Assembly: GCA_003565055.1 (NCBI GenBank)
Contig: PXDM01000096.1
Span: forward strand, 1-6,608
Direction of reading: 5' to 3'
DNA: 6,608 bases
Source: Paracoccaceae bacterium
GTDB taxonomy: Bacteria; Pseudomonadota; Alphaproteobacteria; Rhodobacterales; Rhodobacteraceae
Under the pieces are notes generated by a model. That model was given only the letters and a program-made list of their open reading frames with translations. It ran no database searches and was not told the origin of the DNA. Shown here in pieces: positions 1 through 5,122 of this stretch. Both the position numbers and the translations under genes were made by a program. Numbering within the stretch: position 1 is the first letter of the stretch; each line of letters opens with the position of its first letter.

Positions 1-72
1 CCCCAACGCTCCGGGCGGGCAGGCTAGGCCTGGGCAAGGCAGGGCATGCTCTGCTCTGATCGCACAGGCATG
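1..72. other. Left-edge non-coding stretch
   Basis: This short GC-rich stretch lies beyond the infC terminator. I see no convincing reading frame, RNA gene or promoter in it. It could be the end of an intergenic region or the edge of a gene that lies outside the window. Confidence 0.4.
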
Positions 73-99
73 AAAAAACCCGCCGTGTTGCGGCGGGTT
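73..99 (-). terminator. Intrinsic terminator of infC
   Basis: Read on the minus strand, this is a 7-bp all-GC stem (CCCGCCG at 79-85 pairing with CGGCGGG at 91-97) with a 5-nt loop. The stem can be extended by two A-T pairs on each side. It is followed by a run of six T (78-73 on the minus strand). It starts 22 nt past the infC stop codon. The T-run lies on the minus-strand exit side, so it ends infC transcription, and no ribosomal protein gene is co-transcribed downstream. Confidence 0.9.
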
Positions 100-121
100 G
101 TCTTCTCCAGAAACTTTTTAT

Positions 122-661
122 TCAGCGCGGCGCGATCATCATGATCATCTGCCGCCCTTCCATCTTCGGCATGTTCTCGACCTTGCCGATCTCGTCGATA
201 TCTGCCGCCACACGCTGCAGAAGCTGCGCGCCGATATCCTGATGCGCCATCTCGCGGCCCCGGAAGCGCAGGGTCACCTTGACCTTGTCACCCGCTTCGA
301 GAAACCGCATCACATTTCGCATTTTCACGTCGTAATCATGCGTATCGGTGTTGGGCCGGAATTTGACTTCCTTGATCTCGATGATCTTCTGGTTCTTGCG
401 GGCCTCAGCCTCGCGCTTCTGAAGCTCATATTTGTATTTGCCGAAATCCATGATCTTGCAGACCGGCGGGTTTGCATTGGGCGAGATTTCGACCAAGTCC
501 AGCCCGGCCTCTTCGGCCAGTGCAAGCGCTTTTGACGGGGGCACGACCCCCAGATTTTCACCCTCTGCCCCGATAAGGCGGATTTCTTGCGCGCGGATAC
601 GGTCATTGACGCGGGGTCCGGTATCGCGTTGCGGCGGGGCATTATGCGGTCTGCGGGCTAT
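122..661 (-). CDS. infC: Translation initiation factor IF-3, AUA start codon
   Basis: IF3 binds the 30S subunit, prevents early 50S joining and checks that the start codon pairs correctly with initiator tRNA. The frame from 661 gives 179 residues, the normal family length (E. coli has 180). The N-domain contains the conserved VNDRIR (18-23) and EIRLIG (26-31), followed by EEAGLDLVEISPNANPPVCKI. The C-domain contains EVKFRPNTDTHDYDVK and KVTLRFRGREM, and it ends MEGRQMIMMIAPR. I place the start at ATA (661-659) because AAGGAG (674-669) lies 7 nt upstream and no ATG, GTG or TTG occurs in frame between the upstream stop (703-701) and a GTG at 544. Starting at that GTG would remove 39 conserved residues. 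Known in E. coli: infC uses AUU, so IF3 represses its own translation. The same logic is inferred here. The gene is monocistronic, with a terminator just downstream. Confidence 0.95.
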   Translation of the reverse strand: MARRPHNAPPQRDTGPRVNDRIRAQEIRLIGAEGENLGVVPPSKALALAEEAGLDLVEISPNANPPVCKIMDFGKYKYELQKREAEARKNQKIIEIKEVKFRPNTDTHDYDVKMRNVMRFLEAGDKVKVTLRFRGREMAHQDIGAQLLQRVAADIDEIGKVENMPKMEGRQMIMMIAPR

Positions 662-853
662 GGGAGCGCTCCTTGATGCTGTTTCAACTGGTGAGGTAGA
701 TTAAGGCTGGCGCATCGGCGATTCAAGCGCGAAGATCAAGCCCCATACGCAATAACGCGCTTGTTTTTGCAGCCGCAGCAAACTTGACTTTGCAACCAGA
801 TCGAATCCTGTCATACCCGCGCCAATTGTATCTCTGTTCAGAAGGAAGAGACG
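662..853. promoter_or_regulatory. Divergent intergenic region, infC / acidic protein
   Basis: These 192 bases must hold the promoters of two divergent genes. On the plus strand TTGACT (784-789) matches a sigma-70 -35 element at five of six positions. Possible -10 elements near 809-817 (TGTCAT, CATACC) are weak and slightly far away. On the minus strand I see only poor matches (TTGCTG followed by CGTTAT about 18 nt on) for an infC promoter. I see no operator palindrome or riboswitch. Confidence 0.35.
669..674 (-). promoter_or_regulatory. Shine-Dalgarno site that decides the infC AUA start
   Basis: AAGGAG on the minus strand is a strong ribosome binding site. It sits 7 nt before the ATA codon at 661-659, which is ideal spacing. 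No conventional start codon in the IF3 frame lies near it, so this site is the main support for initiation at AUA. Confidence 0.8.
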
Positions 854-1558
854 ATGAATAAGAGCGTTCTCATAGGTCTTGCGGCGGTTGTTGCTGCGAT
901 TGGTGTCTGGTTTGGCCTGCAGTCGCGTCAGGATGACGCTGTGATGGCACCCGAGATCGAAGCGCCCGCCGAGCCGGAAGTCGCGGCACCGGAAGCCGTT
1001 GAGCCTGAAGTCGCCGAGCCTGAAGCCGCTGAACCTGAAGCGCTAGAGCCCGAAATCGTGGAAGAGCCTGTCGAAGAAGAGGCTGAGGTCGCTGAAGAAC
1101 CTGCAGTTGAAGAACCCGCAGCTGTCGAGGACGAAGCTACCACTGAGGAGCTGCTCGAAGAGGTTGCTGACGAAGCTGCCGAGACTGTCGAAGAGGCGGT
1201 TGAAGGCGCTGTCGATTCAACCACAGAAACCGTTGAGGACACAGTTGATCAGATCCTCGGCGAAGAGGACGCGACCGACGCAGGTAGCGAGGCCGCCGTT
1301 GAGGACGCGCTTGACGAGGCAGAGGCTGAACTGTCCCCGGAAGCCGCTGAAGAGACTGCTGACGCTGTGGAAGAGGCGCTGGCAATCGAGGAACTCGGTG
1401 TGGACCTGTCGCCCGAATCCATTCGCGCGCAGATCGAAGCCGCTGGCTTGAACATGGTGGAGCGCGGTGTCGTTGAAGGTCTGCTGCAATCCGCAGGTGA
1501 CAATCCCGAACTGCTCCAGACAGTTGTGGATCGTCTGCGCGAGATGACAGGCAACTGA
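854..1558 (+). CDS. Membrane-anchored, highly acidic Ala/Glu/Pro-rich protein
   Basis: I do not recognise this 234-residue protein. It starts at ATG 854 behind AAGGA (842-846). Residues 5-22 (VLIGLAAVVAAIGVWFGL) form one hydrophobic segment after a lysine at position 3, which fits a signal anchor with the rest in the periplasm. A cleaved signal peptide is less likely, since no AxA-type site follows directly. Residues 27-180 are low complexity and dominated by Glu, Asp, Ala, Val and Pro. They include six proline pentads (40-69) and a stretch of likely acidic helix (98-180). The last 55 residues (about 180-234) are more ordinary and look like a small helical domain (LSPESIRAQIEAAGL, ERGVVEGLLQSAG, NPELLQTVVDRLREM). 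After Lys3 there is no lysine, and there is no cysteine. Such proteins are sometimes mislabelled as IF-2 because of composition alone, and nothing here supports that. A role as an envelope spacer or tether is only a guess. Confidence 0.8.
   Translation: MNKSVLIGLAAVVAAIGVWFGLQSRQDDAVMAPEIEAPAEPEVAAPEAVEPEVAEPEAAEPEALEPEIVEEPVEEEAEVAEEPAVEEPAAVEDEATTEELLEEVADEAAETVEEAVEGAVDSTTETVEDTVDQILGEEDATDAGSEAAVEDALDEAEAELSPEAAEETADAVEEALAIEELGVDLSPESIRAQIEAAGLNMVERGVVEGLLQSAGDNPELLQTVVDRLREMTGN
971..1060 (+). repeat. Six in-frame 15-nt units coding [A/E]-P-E-x-x pentads
   Basis: Residues 40-69 of the acidic protein read EPEVA, APEAV, EPEVA, EPEAA, EPEAL, EPEIV, with a proline exactly every five residues. 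At DNA level the units resemble gagcctgaagtcgcc with third-base drift, so this is an old, coding-constrained tandem repeat. The regular proline spacing suggests an extended, stiff, negatively charged stalk just outside the membrane. Confidence 0.85.
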
Positions 1559-1582
1559 TCTCGACCCGAGCTGACCAGGTTG

Positions 1583-1616
1583 AAACCCGGATGCGCCCGC
1601 CGCATCCGGGTTTTTT
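1583..1616 (+). terminator. Strong intrinsic terminator between convergent genes
   Basis: A perfect 13-bp stem (AAACCCGGATGCG at 1583-1595 with its complement at 1601-1613) closes a 5-nt loop. A T-run at 1611-1616 follows on the plus strand. It starts 24 nt after the acidic-protein stop codon. On the minus strand the same hairpin lies about 10 nt past the stop of the corrinoid-activator gene but is followed by only three T. It is therefore mainly a plus-strand terminator that may also work weakly for the opposing gene. Confidence 0.92.
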
Positions 1617-1623
1617 CATGTCC

Positions 1624-3657
1624 TCAACCGCGACGGCGTTTGCGCCGCCCGCCTTCGCCATCGCCGGCGTTGAAATTCACCTCCGGCAGGGTCACGATCC
1701 GGCTCAGTTCCGGAAAACTGTCAACTGCATGGGGCAAGGCGTTGGCGGCGACGAAATGCTCCTGAAATCGTGGCGCAATGGCGGTCTCGACCTTGTGGAT
1801 GCGTTTTACGGTCGCCTCGATCCCCGCACGCGCTGCGACGCTGCACAGCGCAATCCGCGCGCCAGTCCCTGCCGCATTGCCTGCGCTCTTGACCTGGTCA
1901 AGCGGCGCATCGGGGATCATGCCCAGCACCATCGCGTGTTTCGGGCTGATATGCGCGCCGAACGCCCCAGCGAGCACGACGCGGTCCACATGATCCGTGC
2001 CGATTTCATCCATCAAGAGCCGCGCGCCCGCGTAAAGCGCGGATTTCGCGAGCTGGATCGCGCGGATATCGCCTTGGGTGACAGTGATTCGCGGCCCGCC
2101 TGTCGCGGTCGCGTCATGGATCAGATAGGCATGGGTGCGCCCCTCGGGGATGCAGCGCGCGGTCCCGGTCTGCGCCGCTGAGCCGATCAGCCCAGAGCCA
2201 TCGAGAAGCCCCGCCATACGCATTTCGGCCACGGCCTCGATAATGCCCGATCCGCAGATGCCGGTAATGCCGGTCTGCGCCGTGGCCTCCGCGAAACCGT
2301 CCTCATCTGACCACAGATCACAGCCGATGACGCGAAAGCGCGGCTCCTTGGTTGTGGGGTCGATTTCCAGCCGCTCGATGGCGCCGGGTGCTGCGCGCTG
2401 GCCTGCGGAGATCTGCGCGCCCTCAAAGGCCGGACCTGTGGGCGAGGAACAGGCGAGCACCTGCCGCCGGTCGCCCAGCAGGATCTCGGCATTCGTGCCG
2501 ACATCGACGACCAGCACCAGATCGTCAGAGGTCTCGGGGCTTTCCGACAGCGCGACGGCAGCGGCATCCGCACCGACATGGCCCGCGATACAGGGCAAGA
2601 GATAGGCGCGGGCCGACGGGTTCAGCGCCGAAAGCCCCAGATCGCGCGCGCCGAGGTTCAGCGCGTCGGAGGTGGCCAGCGCAAAGGGGGCCTGTCCCAG
2701 CTCCACCGGGTCGATGCCCAAGAGCAGGTGATGCATGACCGGGTTGCACACGATCACCGCTTCCATGATCTCGCGCGCGGTGATCTGTGCATCAACGGTG
2801 ATCTCAGCCACCAGCGTATCAAGCCCCTCGCGCACGGCGCGTGTCATCTCGACATCGCCGCCGGGGTTCATCATGGCGTAGCTGACGCGGCTCATCAGAT
2901 CCTCGCCGAAGCGGATCTGCGGGTTCATCACACCCGCCGAATGGAGGACAGCGCCATTGCGCAGATCGCAGAGATGCGCGGCAATCGTGGTCGATCCGAG
3001 GTCGATGGCCAGCCCGTAAAGCCCGCCCTCGTAGAGGCCCGGCCAGAGGTCGAGCACCCGATGCGGCCCGTCGCGGTGATCCTTGTGCAGCGCGACCGTC
3101 ACCTGCCACTTGCCCTGCCGGAGCGTGGGCTGCAGCTTGCGCAGCACGTCCAGCCCTGCGGTGATCTCGGGGATCTGCCACTGGCTGCGCAACGCCTGCG
3201 CAAGCCGTTCCAGATCGCCCGAGGGCTCGTGCATATCGGGTTCTGTCACATCGACCAGATAGAGCCGCGTTGCCGGGTCCATCGTCACCGCGCGGGCCGA
3301 GGCCGCCTTGCGCACGACCTGCCGATGGACCTGGCTTTCAGGCGGCACGTCGATCACGACATCGCCCATGATCTGCGCCTGACAGCCCAGCCGCCGCCCG
3401 TCGATCAGCCCGCGCTTGTCCTTGTAGCGCTGTTCGACCGCGTTCCAGTCGGATAGTGCATCGGGGGCAACACGCACGCCATGTTTCGAGAAATCACCAT
3501 ATCCCGGTGTGATCTGACAGCGCGAGCAGATGCCGCGCCCGCCGCAGACGGAATCAAGATCAACGCCCAGTTGTCGGGCCGCGGTCAGGACGGGCGTTCC
3601 CAAAGCAAACCGACCGCGCTTGCCCGAGGGCGTGAAGATCACCAGCGCGTCCGCCAT
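1624..3657 (-). CDS. RamA/RACo/AcsV-type corrinoid reactivation protein ([2Fe-2S] plus ASKHA ATPase)
   Basis: Proteins of this family use ATP to drive reduction of inactive cob(II)alamin to cob(I)alamin on a corrinoid protein. The 677 residues show the full layout. A ferredoxin domain (about 1-95) has Cys38, Cys44, Cys47 and Cys92 (CX5CX2C...C). A linker follows (about 100-205). The ASKHA domain has phosphate motif 1 AIDLGSTT (217-224), CNPVMHHLLLG (304-314), AGHVGADAAA (358-367), phosphate motif 2 VVDVGTNAEI (383-392), GPAFEGAQISAG (408-419), CGSGIIE (468-474), TQGDIRAIQLAKSALYAG (527-544) and LAGAFGAHI (562-570). The start ATG 3657 has AGGAGG 6 nt upstream. It lies 88 nt after the third usp gene with no terminator between them, so co-transcription is possible. 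No methyltransferase or corrinoid protein lies in the window. As I recall, a RamA-like protein supports a split methionine synthase in Phaeobacter, which makes B12-dependent methionine synthesis the likeliest job here. The C-terminus ends in an odd basic tail, GGRRKRRRG (669-677). Confidence 0.9.
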   Translation of the reverse strand: MADALVIFTPSGKRGRFALGTPVLTAARQLGVDLDSVCGGRGICSRCQITPGYGDFSKHGVRVAPDALSDWNAVEQRYKDKRGLIDGRRLGCQAQIMGDVVIDVPPESQVHRQVVRKAASARAVTMDPATRLYLVDVTEPDMHEPSGDLERLAQALRSQWQIPEITAGLDVLRKLQPTLRQGKWQVTVALHKDHRDGPHRVLDLWPGLYEGGLYGLAIDLGSTTIAAHLCDLRNGAVLHSAGVMNPQIRFGEDLMSRVSYAMMNPGGDVEMTRAVREGLDTLVAEITVDAQITAREIMEAVIVCNPVMHHLLLGIDPVELGQAPFALATSDALNLGARDLGLSALNPSARAYLLPCIAGHVGADAAAVALSESPETSDDLVLVVDVGTNAEILLGDRRQVLACSSPTGPAFEGAQISAGQRAAPGAIERLEIDPTTKEPRFRVIGCDLWSDEDGFAEATAQTGITGICGSGIIEAVAEMRMAGLLDGSGLIGSAAQTGTARCIPEGRTHAYLIHDATATGGPRITVTQGDIRAIQLAKSALYAGARLLMDEIGTDHVDRVVLAGAFGAHISPKHAMVLGMIPDAPLDQVKSAGNAAGTGARIALCSVAARAGIEATVKRIHKVETAIAPRFQEHFVAANALPHAVDSFPELSRIVTLPEVNFNAGDGEGGRRKRRRG

Positions 3658-3663
3658 GCTCTG

Positions 3664-3669
3664 CCTCCT
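3664..3669 (-). promoter_or_regulatory. Shine-Dalgarno of the corrinoid activator
   Basis: AGGAGG on the minus strand lies 6 nt before ATG 3657. It is the strongest ribosome binding site in the minus-strand gene row and fixes the start. It also shows that the gene is translated independently of the usp gene 88 nt upstream. Confidence 0.85.
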
Positions 3670-3745
3670 GAAGCTCTCCGCGGTCAGATAGCCCGCAAGG
3701 CCGCAAAGCGACGGTCAGATCGCGGCATCCCGACGCGCGATTGCG

Positions 3746-4162
3746 TCAGCGTGCGACCAGAACCGAGATCGGCGAATGGCGCACGACGCGCGAGGCGGTC
3801 GAGCCAATGAAATAATCGCTCATATCGGGCTTGTGGCTGGCGACCATGATCAGATCGGCGCCGCTTTCCTTGGCGCAGGCGATGATGTTGTCCGAGGGGC
3901 GGCCACCGCGAATGTCGATATCGACAGTTTTCGCCTTGGCCGCCGCGGCAAGCGATTCCAGTTGCTCGCGCAGCGCCGCGCGATGTGCCAACAACTGTTC
4001 GCGTGACACAGCGGCAGTCAGATAGGCAGGCACTTCATCGAGCACATGCACCAGCGTGATCGACCCGTCTGCGTCGATCAGTTTGTTGGCCTTCTCGATC
4101 AGGCTGCGCGTCGTGGCGCCTTTGTTGAACAGGGCCACAGCGACGATGATGGATTTATACAT
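3746..4162 (-). CDS. UspF/UspG-type universal stress protein, copy 1
   Basis: This is a single-domain Usp of 138 residues, a typical cytoplasmic, dimerising, nucleotide-binding stress protein. It has the family fold signature: strand 1 MYKSIIVAVALF (1-12), ITLVHVLDEVPAY, GADLIMVASHK (101-111) and the C-terminal nucleotide loop SHKPDMSDYFIGST followed by ASRVVRHSPISVLVAR. The loop has the UspF/UspG form, ASH[KR]P...GS, in place of the G-x2-G of classic ATP-binding Usps. The spacing and GS match E. coli UspF (ASHRPDITTYLLGS), so nucleotide binding is plausible. ATG 4162 follows AAGGA (4175-4171) by 8 nt. It is the third of three tandem paralogues and lies 103 nt after copy 2, across a strong hairpin. 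By eye it is about 57% identical to copy 2. Its biochemical role cannot be read from sequence. Confidence 0.93.
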   Translation of the reverse strand: MYKSIIVAVALFNKGATTRSLIEKANKLIDADGSITLVHVLDEVPAYLTAAVSREQLLAHRAALREQLESLAAAAKAKTVDIDIRGGRPSDNIIACAKESGADLIMVASHKPDMSDYFIGSTASRVVRHSPISVLVAR

Positions 4163-4185
4163 GGATCATGTCCTTCAGTGATGCA

Positions 4186-4199
4186 GCAGCGCGCGCTGC
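4186..4199. repeat. 14-bp perfect palindrome overlapping the hairpin arm
   Basis: GCAGCGCGCGCTGC is self-complementary and shares four bases (4196-4199) with the left arm of the 12-bp inverted repeat. In RNA it could fold as a 5-bp stem with a GCGC loop, but only by competing with the larger hairpin. The palindrome is rich in GCGC and may partly reflect base composition. Confidence 0.6.
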
Positions 4200-4223
4200 C
4201 TTCCAAAGCGATTTGGAAGGCAG
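4196..4223 (-). repeat. Perfect 12-bp inverted repeat between usp copies 2 and 1
   Basis: CTGCCTTCCAAA (4196-4207) and its exact complement (4212-4223) enclose a 4-nt loop. No T-run follows on either strand, so it is not a standard intrinsic terminator. In the usp mRNA it would form a stable hairpin about 34 nt before the uspA1 start codon, some 20 nt before its Shine-Dalgarno. It may be an RNA-processing or stabilising structure, a translational control element, or a DNA operator. Confidence 0.85.
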
Positions 4224-4265
4224 AATTGCACAGGGGATTGTCGAAAGCAATCGCGCGCGGGCGGC

Positions 4266-4682
4266 TCAGCGAGTGACCAACACCGAGATCGGCGCGTGCC
4301 GCACGATGCGCGCAGCGGTCGAGCCGATGAAATAATCGCTCAGGCCGGGCTTGTGGCTCGCGATCATGATCAGGTCCGCATTTGCTTCCTTGGCCGCGCC
4401 AAGGATCGAGGCGGCCGGCTGGCCTTCGCGCACGACGGTCTTGACGGTCATCCCCTTACCTTCGGCGGCGATGCTATCGAGCTGGTTTTGAACATCGGCG
4501 ACGCGCGCGCTGATATGGGTTTTCGGGATCGAGGCCGCGACATAGCCAGGCACTTCGTCGATGACATGGACGAGCGTGACCGTGCCGCCCGCATCGAGCA
4601 GGCCGCCAGCCTTGGCGAGCGCGGCGCGTGTCGTTTCCCCGTCATTGAACAGGGCTGCGGCGATGACGATGGATTTATACAT
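4266..4682 (-). CDS. UspF/UspG-type universal stress protein, copy 2
   Basis: This Usp has the same 138-residue length as copy 1 and aligns with it without gaps. Both begin MYKSI, share TLVHV[LI]DEVP[AG]Y in the middle and have almost the same C-terminal block (SHKPGLSDYFIGSTAARIVRHAPISVLVTR here). It carries the UspF-like nucleotide loop ASHKP...GS. ATG 4682 follows AAGGA (4694-4690) by 7 nt. The stop of copy 3 is only 26 nt upstream, so copies 3 and 2 very likely share a transcript. The middle third (residues about 50-85) differs most between copies, which suggests divergence of a dimer or partner surface rather than simple gene dosage. That reading is an inference. Confidence 0.93.
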   Translation of the reverse strand: MYKSIVIAAALFNDGETTRAALAKAGGLLDAGGTVTLVHVIDEVPGYVAASIPKTHISARVADVQNQLDSIAAEGKGMTVKTVVREGQPAASILGAAKEANADLIMIASHKPGLSDYFIGSTAARIVRHAPISVLVTR

Positions 4683-4708
4683 GGGAGTTTCCTTTTTGTC
4701 GTTTGAAA

Positions 4709-5122
4709 TCAGCGCTCAACCAGAACAGAACATCTGGCATGGCGTATCACGCGGGCAGCCGTCGAGCCAATGAAATAATCGCGCAGACCGGGGCGGTGGC
4801 TCGCGATCATGATCAGATCCGCTGCGCTATCCTCGGCGGCCTGGATGATCTGACCGGAAGCCGCACCACGGCGCACCTCATGGGTGATTTGCACGGGCTG
4901 GTCAGGGTCGATCATGGTGCGCAGCTCCACCGCGGCTTCGGCGCGGCGGCGCTCGGCCAGATCACGGGGCAATTCAGCGGCGATATAGCCGGGCACTTCT
5001 TCGAGCACATGAATGAGCCGGATTTCGCCGTCGCGGTTCAAAAGCGCCACAGCCCGCGCGAGCAGGTCCTGCGCTTGTGCGGTATGTTCCAGATCAACGG
5101 CGACAACGATACGTGAATACAT
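4709..5122 (-). CDS. UspF/UspG-type universal stress protein, copy 3 (first gene of the row)
   Basis: This Usp has 137 residues, from MYSRIVVAVDLEH to RHARCSVLVER. It carries LIHVLEEVPGYIAAELP, ADLIMIASHRPGLRDYFIGST and the UspF-type nucleotide loop (ASHRP...GS). It is the most diverged of the three copies and keeps the Asp (VAVDL) in strand 1 that classic Usps use near the adenine pocket. Copies 1 and 2 lack it (VAVAL, IAAAL). I chose ATG 5122, with AAGGA (5135-5131) 8 nt upstream and alignment to the other copies. The open frame continues upstream to an ATG at 5251, but the extra 43 residues have no Usp similarity and would cover the FNR box. As first gene of the row, it is the one controlled most directly by that box. 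Confidence 0.93.
   Translation of the reverse strand: MYSRIVVAVDLEHTAQAQDLLARAVALLNRDGEIRLIHVLEEVPGYIAAELPRDLAERRRAEAAVELRTMIDPDQPVQITHEVRRGAASGQIIQAAEDSAADLIMIASHRPGLRDYFIGSTAARVIRHARCSVLVER

Larger units (their letters stand above)
4163..4265 (-). other. 103-nt spacer between usp copies 2 and 1
   Basis: This spacer is much longer than the 26 nt between copies 3 and 2. It holds the 12-bp hairpin, the overlapping palindrome and the uspA1 Shine-Dalgarno. I see no convincing -35/-10 pair or FNR box in it and no small reading frame. A weak 5-bp stem GATTG...CAATC (about 4236-4252) lies near its upstream end. Confidence 0.5.
3798..4782. repeat. Tandem usp gene duplications marked by near-identical coding segments
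   Basis: The segment coding for the end of the nucleotide loop (DYFIGSTA) is nearly identical in all three genes. Plus-strand copies read GTCGAGCC[AG]ATGAAATAATC at 3798-3817, 4318-4337 and 4761-4780. Neighbouring bases coding SHKP and the ISVLV strand are also close. These direct repeats mark an ancient tandem expansion and could support recombination between copies. The middle parts of the genes have diverged. Confidence 0.8.

Noticed and set aside
122..544. infC starting at GTG 544 (140 residues)
   Set aside because: It would delete 39 residues of the conserved IF3 N-domain and has no well-placed Shine-Dalgarno, whereas the ATA at 661 has one.
325..642. ATG-started minus-strand frame over infC
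   Set aside because: It is a different frame from IF3 with no recognisable protein features, and is explained as a shadow of infC.
928..1242. Ser/Ala-rich minus-strand frame
   Set aside because: It is the antisense of the Glu/Ala-rich codons (GAA/GAG read backwards give Ser codons). It is low complexity with no start signal.
854..1558. Acidic protein as translation initiation factor IF-2
   Set aside because: The resemblance would come only from Ala/Glu/Pro-rich composition. There is no GTPase motif, and a membrane segment is present.
2578..3456. Long plus-strand frame (292 codons) opposite the corrinoid activator
   Set aside because: The opposite strand codes a fully recognisable conserved protein. 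Long antisense frames are common in GC-rich DNA, and there is no Shine-Dalgarno or family motif.
3658..3745. Cobalamin riboswitch upstream of the corrinoid activator
   Set aside because: The gap of 88 nt is too short for the known element, and I see no B12-box-like sequence.
4196..4223. The usp hairpin as an intrinsic terminator
   Set aside because: The stem is strong but no T-run follows on either strand, so it is listed as an inverted repeat.
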